Under the pieces are notes generated by a model, which was given only the letters and a program-made list of their open reading frames with translations, searched no databases and was not told where the DNA came from. From Gracilaria domingensis (Eukaryota; Rhodophyta; Florideophyceae; Gracilariales; Gracilariaceae), in NCBI GenBank assembly GCA_022539475.1, contig VCMS01000279.1, positions 1 to 64,000 on the forward strand: DNA of 64,000 bases, given 5' to 3'. Within the stretch, counting starts at the first letter, position 1, and each line of letters begins with the position of its first letter. This document shows positions 22,849 to 33,585 of the stretch, one piece after another. Position numbers and translations under genes: made by a program.

Positions 22849-23996
22849 GACCCTACGTGGGATTGGCAAAGTGCGAAATCATATCCGACAAATGAAGCTC
22901 ACGCTAAAGCCCCACAAGTTCCCGGGGGAAGATCCAATTCTTTTCTCGGATTTCCTTGGCCGCGTCGTGGCGGAAGCAGATGTACTTCGGATGGGTGAGG
23001 CACAGGCCTACATCGCTTGCCGTATTTTTTGATGGGCGTAGCCGAAGACCAATTCATCTCGGTTCGTGGGTCGACTCGAGCCTCCGAAGGAGAAGTTACG
23101 TGCTCGCCCGAGGTCGTACAATACCTCTCGAGGTCGTACGCTACGGAAATGCGATACATGGTGCTATACTCCGGCTGCGAGACAGTAAAAAAGGAGCCGA
23201 AGAGTCGGAAACTGTTTATTCCACCCGCCTCAACAAGGCTTTTCACAGAAGTGGCAACGTGTTCTCCGCAGGTGAGCGGTGTACGACGTTTGTTAATGTC
23301 CTAGATCGTTCGATCAGGACGCTGGTTGCCCGTTATCGGGAGAACAAAGGCAGGAGTACCTATATGGAACTCGTACAATTTGCCCGAGGTGAGGGAGATG
23401 CAGCTGGAGCACGCGCTGGTGTCAAGACGCGCACGCGCCGCCTCCTTCATGTAGAAGGCCGGGACTCTTCTTGGCCTCTATCGCGATGTTCGTTTCAAGG
23501 AGGTTATGATAACCTACACCTGTTACAGGACGATGGATCAATGCCGAAATCGGAATTGCAGTCAACGACGGAGCAATTTACAGTCGACATAGACCCCGCT
23601 CTGTACGCCGGTCAGCAGGTTCTGGGTTTGCATGTGCCACACGCAGGTGGATATCGCAACCAACGCCGTGGATGGAGAGACCCGTACCCTCCTCGACAGG
23701 AGCACCGGCCGCCCAACGCGGATCTTCTTCGTCACCTTATTTGCCACACCTGCTACAGGCATGGACACATCGCTCCGAATTGTTTGATGCCCATACGAGA
23801 TATGGCGAAAATCGTGCCTCAGTATGAGTCGTTGACGCCCGCTGAACGGGGACTTGTTCCCTACAAATCGTCCATGCGTGCGAAAGCGGAGACTCAGCCT
23901 GGAAGCCAGGAAAGGGTTCCATCGAATGGTGGAACTGTAGCAGCTCCTGCGGAATCGCAACCTCTGCAGATTGGCGGCGAAGCTCAGAAAAACTGA
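22849..23996 (+). pseudogene. gag: gag of element C, 3' portion
   Basis: Continues the gag interrupted at 10361: TLRGIGKVRNHIRQMKLTL, GEDPILFSDFLGRVV, then the SVRGSTRASEGE block, and after frame changes near 23030 and 23200 a long frame to 23996 containing the CCHC zinc knuckle CHTCYRHGHIAPNC (near 23740-23785). The knuckle is intact. Ends EAQKN with TGA at 23994. Confidence 0.88.
23987..23993 (+). promoter_or_regulatory. Probable -1 frameshift site, gag-pol of element C
   Basis: G AAA AAC then TGA; the -1 frame reads LSMGASSNEEAP and onward to about 24100. A stem GCCTC / GAGGC lies about 11 nt downstream. Confidence 0.6.
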
Positions 23997-24110
23997 GCAT
24001 GGGAGCCTCCAGCAATGAAGAGGCGCCCCCAGCGACGGGGTTTAGTGCGCCTGAGGATGAGAAGCCTCACTCCCCGGTCACAACGTCTGTGTTTTCGTTT
24101 TGCTAGTTAG

Positions 24111-24493
24111 GTGCACTAGAACACGATTATCGGACGAAATTAGTCAAAAAATCTGCAAAAATTGCGTATAGGGCTATGTGCAAGCAATTAATTTCTATTT
24201 TTTGTATACTACGCTTTCATGTACTAGGACCTTTTCTCCAATCAATGCAGAACAGTTGACGTACGCCACGATTGATAGTACATGTTCACGAAATGAAAGT
24301 ATCAGACGTATTATTTATCTTCGTCTGAGGACATCATGTGATGTCCACCTGTGCCGCCATATTTACGTTCGCTAATTTTCTGCAAATATTCTAGAATATT
24401 CATCATTACTACGACTACCTAGTACCACATTCATCTTTTGGAACCGCGCGCATGCATCTCGCCAACCCCATACCACTTCAAGTTGCATTCTAC
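24111..24493. other. Non-coding junction after truncated element C
   Basis: AT-rich sequence beginning right after the point where element C similarity stops. A CACTAGAACACG motif at 24113-24124 could mark the end of another transposon, but no matching partner was found. No gene seen. Confidence 0.4.
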
Positions 24494-24921
24494 TTACAAG
24501 AGTCCACCGCCACCACCCTCCTCTATCTCCGCATCTGCGAAAGACAACGGCCCAAACCCTTTCGCCACATCATCGCCCCCTTCCTCCTCATTTTCCTCTT
24601 CCTCCACATCCTCCCAGTTCCATTTCTCCTGATATCCCACAACGCTGCTTCCCTTCCACACCGGCTTCGGAACACACCTGAACCCAACCCTAGTCTTCTT
24701 CTTTTTCTCCATCTTCTCCTTCTTCTCCTTTCCAACCTTCGGCCTCACTTCATCCTGCTCCACCTCTAGTTTCCTCGCCACAATTGGCCTCTTCTCCCCG
24801 TACTTCCTCTTTCGGCCCCTCTTCTTTCCTTCGCCACCCGCAACAATTTCATCCTCACCCAAACTCTCCGTAGCCGGCACAAAGTCCCTCACATCCTCAT
24901 CTGCATCCACACTATCCCCAT

Positions 24922-24953
<32 letters not shown>

Positions 24954-25326
24954 TTCACAATCCTCAGCGGAGGAGTCACCGGAGTACCTCGGACTTGACG
25001 TACATCCTCCCGCTTCTCACTGAGTTCCTTCAGCTTCCCCTCCAGCTCTTGCACTCGACCCATCAACTTTTTTTGCCCATCCTCCAATCCCCTTAGCTCC
25101 CTAGCAACAAATCCTGTGACCTTCTTCGTCAGTCGACGAACGTCCTCACCAATGCGGGTCCCCATCGCCCCTGCGGACCCCAACATCGCCATCGACCACC
25201 AGTCCAGCTCATCCTTGCCCTCCCCTTCATCTTCCTCCGCAAAATCCTCTTAATCTTCTTATGAGACCTCTCCCCATCGCTGGGATCCCACGGCCACTTC
25301 ACGTTCGAATGAGACTTGCCGCTCAT
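24494..25326 (-). pseudogene. Coiled-coil, low-complexity nuclear-type protein, one frameshift
   Basis: Starts MSGKSHSNVKWPWDPSDGE at 25326; a frameshift near 25250 leads into FAEEDEGEGKDELDWWS and the longer frame. Contents in order: acidic segment, coiled coil (GLEDGQKKLMGRVQELEG), PVTPP motif, a short GV repeat encoded by GACCCC hexamers, a basic KKRGRKRKYGEKR stretch, KKEKMEKKKK, then a conserved-looking tail FRCVPKPVWKGSS and an acidic end. The overall design (coiled coil, P-V-T-P, K/R-rich block, tail ending FADAE) resembles the protein at 30254-31288, whose tail ends FAETE. Function unknown; possibly an accessory protein of a mobile element. Confidence 0.5.
24923..24954. repeat. GACCCC hexanucleotide microsatellite
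   Basis: About five tandem copies of GACCCC, encoding the Gly-Val run of the coiled-coil protein on the minus strand. Confidence 0.95.
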
Positions 25327-26130
25327 GATCAGATTTCAATGAGCGGGAACGTATCGGCATGAAGAAGGGAAAGGAAACGACAAGGGACGGAAGGGAACGG
25401 GAACGGGAACGGAGGGGAACGGAAACGGAAGGGATCCGAAACGGAAGGGATCCGAAACGGGAGATGAGGAAACTCTATTCGTGCGTAGGCGCTCCGTGAA
25501 CTTATCACGGCGCGAAAACCCTGTCATGTATGTACGCGCTTTCACCACCACTGTCTAGAACCCGCTCTTATCCCTGTGAAACAAGTTGTTCCTCAAAAAT
25601 AATTTCATAAATTCTAGCCCAATTCCCCAGTTTTCAACCGTCTCCCCCTCTTCATATTACCAATTTTTCATCATCCATGTACCTCATTCCTTACTAATAT
25701 CACTGTCTCGTCTCATAGTGTAGTATAAAAGCAACCAGTCTAATCAATCGTTTATGAAAACCATGTTCTCTACATGTCAGTAGCCTCCACTTTTAAAGAA
25801 GCTTAATAGTAGAGCTGTTTTCCTATGTATTGTATCTCACAAACAGTCCACGTTCTAACAAATAAATGTACCGCATCTCTAGAACCATCAAAAGCCCCCT
25901 TTTTTCTCCTTTGTTACGAATTCGAAAACGAAACTGTTCCGCAATGGTCTTTCGCAATACACACCAAGTACGGGAAATCCCGCTAAACAATCGACTGCGT
26001 TCTGTACGTATCCAGCTGGATGCTTTCCCACATGCAACGTAAATCACTTTCAACAACTGCCTTCAGTTACAGTACGACCTCGATGCTGAAGAAGCTCACA
26101 CTCGTGGGGTGTAAACTCTCATCACTCCCG
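25327..26130. other. Intergenic, with purine-rich imperfect repeats
   Basis: 25370-25470 is a run of imperfect GGAACG / GGAAACG repeats, including the 16-bp unit GGGATCCGAAACGGAA twice. The remainder is AT-rich. No convincing gene. Confidence 0.6.
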
Positions 26131-26132
26131 CA

Positions 26133-27142
26133 CTGCAGAATGAGCTCAATGAGCTCTATGAAATACTACATGACACACCCCGTCACGAAAGTATTCTGGA
26201 GCACCCACCCTTTGCTCACGATATTCGAACTCTCCCAGAGCTTTCAAAATATATGTATCAGTCAAGATTCTACTCTCGGAATCCTCTCAGCATGCTTTCG
26301 CCACCTTCAATGGTGTTATTTGCTTCATTGTTAACGATAGCCATAGGCGCGCCTTACGGTATCATCAATCCCGTCTTGGCCCAAGCCCTTCTATTCAAGC
26401 GCTCCTCTCGCCATGCTCAGCTATGTTTCACCATTCTCTATAGCATTCTGGAGCCCATGTTACACATTATTCTCTTCAACCTCGCCTTTTCCCTACATGC
26501 CGCAAGATACGGCACCCTAGCTCTCGGACCGATGATTCCTTTGCACATGACGAGCACCTCCTCCATATTGAGGAATAAATACTTGGGTATAGCGGTCGGT
26601 GTCCTTTTCGCTCTCAATCTCTCCATCTTCGTCACCTATCAACTCCGTCCATCCCCGTCCAATCTTATTGATTCTGTCAGAACAGCCTCTATAGCTTTTT
26701 TCCAGGTGGATTTCTATTCGGGCTATTCACTATCGTCGTGAACGCACTCTCTATCTTCTACTCTACAGGCAACAACTTTAACAACATTGTACCGCTCTCG
26801 CACCGCGTAGGAACTAGATGGGAAAGGCTCTGTCTCTACATCCGTTGTGTCCTACACTCCTTCAGAAAGGTTCTCTTTTTCCAAGATGTATTGCGCTCCA
26901 TCAGAATGTTTTTGAACAGAGTGGTCCCAGTATTCTTCGCCCACACGATTTCTGAGTCGCTAGAACCATCAGCCTTTCGTATGTACAGAGGCATCCCCCC
27001 TCTTCTTACAAACACCCTATTCGTTGCAATTCTTGTGTGTGCGGGTATCGTCAAGCACGAACCAAGGGTCAACCTCAAGAGGTACTTGTGTGCACTCGGA
27101 GAGCATCCTAAACCCCAGACTCGGCATCTATTGGAGAAATAA
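26133..27142 (+). pseudogene. Multi-pass membrane protein, frameshifted
   Basis: Reading starts in LNELYEILHDTPRHESILEH, possibly an internal exon since no ATG precedes it in frame, and continues through SRNPLSM. Several hydrophobic helices follow (MVLFASLLTIAIGAPYGI, HIILFNLAFSLHAARYG, YLGIAVGVLFALNLSIFV). A shift at a T-run near 26695-26701 leads to GGFLFGLFTIVVNALSIF, then NTLFVAILVCAGIV, and a stop at 27142. Roughly five membrane segments. I do not recognise the family. The break at a homopolymer could be real decay or a base-count error. Confidence 0.45.
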
Positions 27143-27376
27143 TTTAGACACTAACTACGATAGTTATTAGTAGTACATAGAAAAAGAACAAACATTGAAC
27201 TCTTTCTTAATGAATTCCCTTTGTGGAAACATATGGACATATATATAGCACTTGTGACATAGGTTTTTACGCAAAAAAACAATCAATATCTTCAACAACA
27301 ACAAAACATGGTGACGACATCTCTGGATATCCACTCGTCAACTATAATATCATAAAATTATAAATTCATGGCTCGT

Positions 27377-29206
27377 TCAGTTCTCCTCCCCATCCTCTGT
27401 CTCTTCCTCCATCCCCTGCGCTTCATAGTTCTCGTCTTCTTCGTCGCTGTCCCCTTCCTCGACCATCAACTCATCCTCTATGTCCTCGTCCTCCCCATCC
27501 TCCACCAATTCTATGTCCACCGCAGAACCACCTGTGTTGTCCTTCATTCCCATGAGGTCGTCTTTTTCCACAAAAGTCGGTCGAAAATGGTGATTCAGAT
27601 GAACTGCATCCGGCAAACTGTACTTCTCTGGTACCATATACATATGGTAGCAACACAGTGAGTTTTCCGGAAATCTTCCATCTTTAGTGCCCGCACCGGC
27701 ATGAAATACATCCCCCCTTCCAATAAACACAGACATAGGTGGGACAAAGAACTTTCTCACGACCATTTCTCGTGCCAACCATTCAAATGCCTTTGCTGTT
27801 ACAGCACAGTGACTGTGGGACCCTTCACATATCCAAAGTGGGAACGACACAGTTCCGGAGACCATCACAGAGTACCCCGGGTTCTTCTCCTCCAGCTTGT
27901 CTTCGTTTGTCAAGGTCTCGAAGTCGGTATGTAGTTGCTGTCGCTGGGAAGCCACTCCGGTACATAAGATCCTCCCTCCGGTCTTCGGTGCATACATTCT
28001 CTCATTCGGTTGCTTGTTGTCTTGTAGCCCCAACGCCGAACATATCTGACCAAGCCGAGCATCTAACAACGCCCTCTTCTTCATAAGCAAATGCGTTTCC
28101 GGTCTATTCTCCAGCTCGTCCACTTTACCCCTTCCCGTCGTCATATACCTCCCATTGTCCGCGTTGATTATAGAAATCCATGTAGTTCGATTCTCTGGTA
28201 CCCTGAGGTCTGGGGCTTCTTCGAAACTTTTTTTTGAAGAAGTCCAATAACTCGACGCTTACATCCCCATCGATGAGCTTGCTGGGACTTTCAGCCATCT
28301 TCAAAAGGTCTTTGTCACAAGCAAAGCCTTCCAAAATACAGAAACCTCTCTCCCGAAGCTCAGCCTTTTTGTTCACAAAATACATATACGTGACGGAATC
28401 GTTCTTCACTGCCTCCCCCCATAGGGTCCCATCATCAACCTTCCCTTCTCCTACCGCCTCGTTGAGAACCTTCTGACCCTGATACGCAGCATGCAAAAAC
28501 ACAGCATTATGTACTCTTTTAAAGCCCTTCGGCTCGAGCAAATGGCCTCGGTGCTCCTTCTGTAGATGTATCGCATTCATCCACGGATATACCGACTTAA
28601 TCCCGTCCACTCCAGCAGGCCACTTGGTAGGAACTGCTTTCAACAATTTCGACCACGAATCCCCCCCTCGTAAGGTCCTTCGTCTGCTTTCTTCAGCCCC
28701 GGGGGTAGAATTTCCGGGACTGTGTCGTCGAAAGAATCCGTGTCGTCTCCTCGCGTCTCAACATTCGGCGGTGAATCAGAGTCCGTGTCGCTGCTGAAGG
28801 AGATTTGATGAGCTTTGAGGAAGCTTCTGACCCCTTTCCCTCCGAGCTTACGCAGATGATTGATAACTAATGTTTCATCTTGGGGCACTTCGCTTACTTT
28901 CGCCTTCTTCTGAACCCTGGGGTTGTTATCGCTCGTCATCTTCCTTCGTCGATGACTTCTTCTGGTGCTCCTTCTCAACCCCGCACCACGTGGCTTCTCT
29001 AAAACCACTTCTCTTACCACTTCCTGAACGTCTTTCTCGGCATTCTTCGCCTTAACAAGATTAGAACGCGACGCCCGAGTATCCGGTTTAGTGACTTGGG
29101 TCCTAGGCGTGGTCGCTTTTCTCCCTCCCGCCGTAGCAGACGGCCCCACAGTCGAATTGAAATCCACCCCGGCGGACTTCTTCAGCTTTTCACGAGCATA
29201 AGCCAC
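27377..29206 (-). pseudogene. 2OG-Fe(II) oxygenase-like protein with basic N-terminus
   Basis: Three minus-strand frames join at homopolymers: 29206-28640, 28646-28125 (join at a C7 run near 28660) and 28144-27377 (join at a G run near 28130). The N-terminal 190 residues are basic and disordered. The middle holds ERGFCILEGFA, a typical entry strand of this fold. The C-terminal frame has LHTDFE (His72, Asp74 of that frame), a G-S-H block (CEGSHSH), GDVFHAGAG (His148) and Arg157 nine residues later: the HxD...H...R set that binds iron and 2-oxoglutarate. An acidic tail follows. Sequence upstream to about 29400 (LSLKEVYEMQIEVTRFEKLNL) stays in frame past one TAG and may be the true 5' end. Substrate unknown; DNA, RNA, histone or small molecule are all possible. 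Confidence 0.55.
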
Positions 29207-29553
29207 CCTTCTCGATATCTTTCCGCCCCAAAGCTTCTTTGTCGCTGCAGTTTCCAGGCGTGCGGCCTATGTGGCAAGATACTCACGAAGGTTGAGTTTC
29301 TCAAACCTAGTGACTTCAATCTGCATCTCGTACACTTCCTTCAGAGACAGTCTCTTTCTTTGGACACTTCAACGGCCAGCTCATTTAGGGACCGGCAGCA
29401 TATAAAGAAATATTTTCGTATATCTTGAAAGCGGCCCTTCAGTTTGGACTCTCGTCTTCTCGAAAAATATGCTGCCAGGGCGTACAGGGTGAAATCGGTT
29501 GTGTCCTCATGCATAAAAAAGAACTCATCACTGGAGATACATGTAATACCAAT

Positions 29554-29859
29554 TTAATTATACTCTCGACACACACTTTCCAAATGCTTCAGCAATCGAG
29601 GACTCTTGGCCGCCTTCAAACCCATCTCCGCAAATCTCGATAGATGTCTGATATGGTACTGACCTATGATTCCGCATACACTTAAGGCACCCGCTACAGC
29701 GGTCCTTGTCATTTTGTTCAACACTTTCTTCTCCTCTTCAACCATCGCGGTTATAAAGGATACAATGGAATGAACCTTGTCAGCGAAGTTCATAAGTCGG
29801 GCCTGCTTCAGTCCATCGTTCACAGCATTCCCCAGGCTCAGAAGCTTCCTCGTTTTCAT
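29554..29859 (-). CDS. Small helical hypothetical protein
   Basis: 101 residues from an ATG (MKTRKLLSLGNAV) to TAA. Predicted mostly helical with a central glycine/alanine segment (TRTAVAGALSVCGIIG). No recognised family. It sits between the oxygenase-like gene and the coiled-coil gene on the same strand. It could be an exon of either, since an overlapping upstream ATG opens another plausible frame. Confidence 0.3.
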   Translation of the reverse strand: MKTRKLLSLGNAVNDGLKQARLMNFADKVHSIVSFITAMVEEEKKVLNKMTRTAVAGALSVCGIIGQYHIRHLSRFAEMGLKAAKSPRLLKHLESVCREYN

Positions 29860-30253
29860 CTTCTGTCCATCCTTTCTCTTCCATAAGGAACGTCTGTGTT
29901 CTGCAAAGTAGAATATAGTCTGTTCGCTTTGGAAACTAAGCTAGTTTTGGGGCTATTTGGGGCGCGCGAGGGGGTGGCAGAGGCTGGCACTCAAAAAATT
30001 AAGAAATTTTGGAATATTAAATTCCATTTCGCGCAGTTTAGTTCTTTGGTCCCCTAGTTTTTGTAGAGGTTCTACTTCGCCGCACCACCCCATTCACTCT
30101 TTTCCGCGACCCTCTCTCAAAACTGCACTCGTGCTAGTTTGCCTTTCCATTTTCTCCCATGTTGCAATGCCAATCGCAACTCATCCCACCTCAACCATCC
30201 CATCGCTTCTTCCCAGTCCACACCACCCCCGCTATTTACCCATTTCTCGCCCA

Positions 30254-31288
30254 TCACGCGTTCGCATGCTCTCTCTCCGTCTCCGCAAACGTCATTTTGT
30301 AGAAGTCAGGTGGACAACTCTCCCCCTTCTCGTATACCCGCCTCGCCCCAAAACGGCTTCGAATCCCTCCCATCCTTCTCTCCTCTTGTCCCCTCAGAAT
30401 CCCCTTCGCAGTCCACGCTACCTCCGCCGCACTCCTAAACCCAGTCACCACCGGAGCTCCGACTCCCTCCCGCGGCACCTCCTTCACCACCTTCTCCATC
30501 TCCTTACGCCTCTTCTTCAGACGGCTCTTCCCATCCCCAACCCCACCACCCTTTGTCTTCGGTGTCACAGGGGGCCCCTTCTGCACCGCCACCCTTCCCA
30601 CACTTCCCTTCTCCGTCTTTCCCTCCACACCTCCTTTCACCATCTCCTCTTCCACCAATCTTTGCCTCCTGCCCAGCTCCTTCACCTCCTTCTCCAGCAC
30701 GTCCAACCTCTCGTTCAGAACCCTATTCTCCTCTCGCAACTCTCTAACCTCCCTTCCCGCACACTCCACTATCCCATACACATGATTTCTCATCTCCACT
30801 CCGAATACCGACAACGGATTGCGCAGGCTCGAAATCGCCTCAACCGAAACACCACTACCACCCCCACTCAGCGACACACCGCCCATTTCCGTTACAATCT
30901 CCACAATTCCATCGTCCAGTTGCTCCTTCATCACCAACCCCAACATCCCCACCCTCGCCTTCATCTCCCCCACAAACCGCATCTCCCTGTCACCCTCTCC
31001 GCCCCCACTCTCTATCTGGTCTCCAACCTCTAACTGACTCAGATGAACCGCACCTCTTCTCTCCATTGCGACCCCCTCCGCCTCCAATTCTACACTCTTC
31101 TCCACCTCATCACCATCCCCTCTCCTCGCCTCACACTTCTTTCCTTCATCGGCCACTTCCTTCTTCTGCGACATCCGACCAGCCGCCGTAATCACGTCCT
31201 CTTCCCGCTTTTGTGACGGGGTCGGCGGTATCTCCTTCCCCTCCAACTGCGCCAACAGCTCCTCATCCTTCACGTATCCGTTCGACAT
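30254..31288 (-). CDS. Coiled-coil, low-complexity protein
   Basis: The start is placed at MSNGYVKDEELLAQLEG (31288), the first ATG after a hydrophobic low-quality extension. 344 residues with no internal stop: charged N-terminus, long coiled coil (VRELREENRVLNERLDVLEK and following heptads), a GPPVTPKTK segment, basic SRLKKRRKEMEK, and a tail VYEKGESCPPDFYKMTFAETE. Resembles the broken gene at 24494-25326 in architecture. Strong Glu/Lys/Arg bias. Likely nuclear or structural; function unknown. Confidence 0.5.
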   Translation of the reverse strand: MSNGYVKDEELLAQLEGKEIPPTPSQKREEDVITAAGRMSQKKEVADEGKKCEARRGDGDEVEKSVELEAEGVAMERRGAVHLSQLEVGDQIESGGGEGDREMRFVGEMKARVGMLGLVMKEQLDDGIVEIVTEMGGVSLSGGGSGVSVEAISSLRNPLSVFGVEMRNHVYGIVECAGREVRELREENRVLNERLDVLEKEVKELGRRQRLVEEEMVKGGVEGKTEKGSVGRVAVQKGPPVTPKTKGGGVGDGKSRLKKRRKEMEKVVKEVPREGVGAPVVTGFRSAAEVAWTAKGILRGQEERRMGGIRSRFGARRVYEKGESCPPDFYKMTFAETEREHANA

Positions 31289-31499
31289 CTTGAGAAGAAG
31301 AAGTAGTAGTTGGATCGAAGTTTCCGCTGCGATACAGTGCAATCGAGCTAAACTGTGCTGTCCATCCCCACTGTCCAACCACACGGGCTATATCCAGCAC
31401 CATGATTGTCCCTGTTTCCCTCATCCCATTTCCCACCAAAACATCTACTGTACACCTCCGCACCTTCCACTATTTAAGCGCCACCTCTCTGTCTCCTTT

Positions 31500-31905
31500 T
31501 TCGCGCTCACATAATCCCCACCCACCTCGCCTCGACCGGCGATATTTTTCTCTTCCACCATAATCTCACTCGATGGTTATAGCAAAACAGGAAGATATTG
31601 CCAGTGGAGGCAAGCTAAGGACTAGTGATTGTACTTAGAGTAGCTCACCCTCTGTCTCGACTGGGGGCATCTTCTTCTTCCGTCACATTCTGTGTGGGTT
31701 GTGACAAAAAAAGAATATGTCACCACTCGACACCGGATGGGTAACAATGATAGCCCGTATAGTAGTTCATCCTCCCTCTCAGCGTCCACTGGGGATATAT
31801 TGGTGTTCTCTCACATCCTTTCCCGGTTGTGATACAAGAGAAATACATCTCCAATGGAGACGGAGAATATAGTCGTGATAATACGTAAAGGTAACAATGT
31901 AATAA
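31500..31905. repeat. Three diverged tandem copies of a ~145-bp unit
   Basis: Each copy carries a tract like CTCTTCCACC / TTCTTCCGTCACA / TTCTCTCACATCC, then GGTTGTGA or GGTTATAGC, an A-rich stretch and AATATGTCACC / GATATTGCCAGTGGAG / ATACATCTCCAATGGAG. The copies are well diverged, so this is an old array. Confidence 0.6.
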
Positions 31906-33585
31906 ACAATAAATTTATGCTACTATCTCTAACCAACCTTTCGAAAACCAGCTATCTCAGGCAAACATGTTGCATGGAAATTTCGATTAAATTTCATTAA
32001 TTTTTCAGTATATAGTGTGTAGAAATACACTGAGATTGTAACCCACATTCCGTAATTTCTCAATTTTATTATAGTTAAGAGGGGGAGAGATTCTCATTAA
32101 TCAGTAAGAGAAGAAGTACAGAAAATTTAATGTAAGTTTCAGTGAAATTGAGCTTGCTTACAAATGATCGATTACATATAGCAGACTTGTTGACATATCC
32201 ATGACAACGATCATGTGTCACTTAAGTTGTATTTATGTAATACTGAACCCATGCTAGAGGTTTCTATAGCCGCCCCATGGAGAATAAAAACCATTTCTTT
32301 GAAGAGTACCTGGCCCGTTATTATATGTTCACTACTGAAAGCTGGGAGAGTAGATGACATCCATTCGGGAAAAGATCTCGAAGTTTGCTTTCTTTCACTG
32401 AGAGCTAGAAACTTAGCTATTTACTGCGAATACCAACGAAGAGATACCAGTCACGCTACGTCCGATGCACATCGCTCATAGGCGGCATCCCTACGTTCGA
32501 CTCCGCGGACGACAGTTCAAGGCAAACATACATACGGCTTCTCAGTAACGCCATACACTACAGTATGTACGAAATAGGAAACAGGAGCAAGACGCAATAG
32601 TAACAACCGTCATTGTCAGTAAAAAGAGTCTTTCCATGCGCAAAAGTGCTTGAACAAACCTGAACTAGTGTCCGCCCGTCACTCTGTATATATGGCCTCT
32701 CGCACGGCCATTATCGTATGGCGAAAGCCAGGATGGAATGCCGTAAACGGCATCGATGCAGGTAGGCCACTCAAATACGCGAGAGATATCCTAGGTCGGA
32801 AACGTCACGCATAGGGAATAACCGAAGTTGGTGAGAAAAGAGTGAGAAGATACGAAGGAGGTTTGGTACGACTAGCAGTACTCCCAAGTACAGCGGGCAG
32901 TAGTGCGATATACATACAATCTCAAGGATGAATGACAAAGACCTACTCCGAACTTGAAGTACACATTCAGGGAGAAGAGACATACTAGTTAGAGAACAGA
33001 GAACGAACGAAATTATGGTAGTTACTGATTGATATGATACGTACAAGCCGTACAGACAATACCTAACCACCAAACTGCGTCATGATCGCATTTCAGGACA
33101 GAGCACCACAACAGTTGCTCGGTTAGAGGAAGCCCAAATTTAGAAATGCGCAAGGCATCCATGGATGAGATTGGCATGGCCAGACGTCAACTTGAACAGA
33201 ATTGCAACACTTACCAACTGCAGAAAAACAGATAAATCTCATCTCCATCTCTCTATCAGTCTTCTTCGAATTGCATAGTGCGGTAACAGTCCATCACGAA
33301 GCCTTCGCGCAAACCTGTCGGTACGTCATTCGCTTCTCGAGACGCACTTCACGACGTAACATTTGCGACTTTCAAGGAACAAACATATGCGACGAACGAT
33401 AGGAACCAGACATGAAAAGATAAACAGAAGCTTCAGTCAAGGTTTCGAAGCCTTAGGTTTTTCAATACTGAGCTGCAGAGAATACCACTTGGATCACAAT
33501 TTGATCCCGGTGTTGTCCATATTGACAGCCAAATGAACTCCAGCACATGTCAGGAGATGGATAATCGATTCTGGGAACAAATGAA
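31906..33585. other. Non-coding, AT-rich
   Basis: 1.7 kb with only short frames (the longest is 88 codons at 32215-32481, no recognisable motif). No transposon ends recognised. Confidence 0.6.

Larger units (their letters stand above)
8573..24110 (+). mobile_element. Ty3/gypsy element C, split by nested element B and truncated
   Basis: Plus-strand relative of A and D: LTR 8573-9330, PBS 9334, gag 9494-10361, then interrupted by element B (10362-22848), and gag resumes at 22850 and runs to its stop at 23996. After about 100 bp of pol sequence (to about 24110) the similarity ends, so protease to integrase and the 3' LTR are missing. Rejoining the two gag halves restores one conserved capsid frame, which shows that C is older than B. 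Confidence 0.88.

Noticed and set aside
24113-24124. CACTAGAACACG as a CACTA transposon terminus
   Set aside because: No matching inverted end was found in the window.
24438-24769. Pro/Ser/Leu-rich plus-strand frames at 24.4-24.8 kb
   Set aside because: Shadows of the acidic and basic low-complexity gene on the minus strand.
30139-31037. Pro/Ser/His-rich plus-strand frames opposite the coiled-coil gene
   Set aside because: Composition is the mirror of a Glu/Lys/Arg-rich coiled-coil gene; the minus frame has the ATG, heptads and full length.
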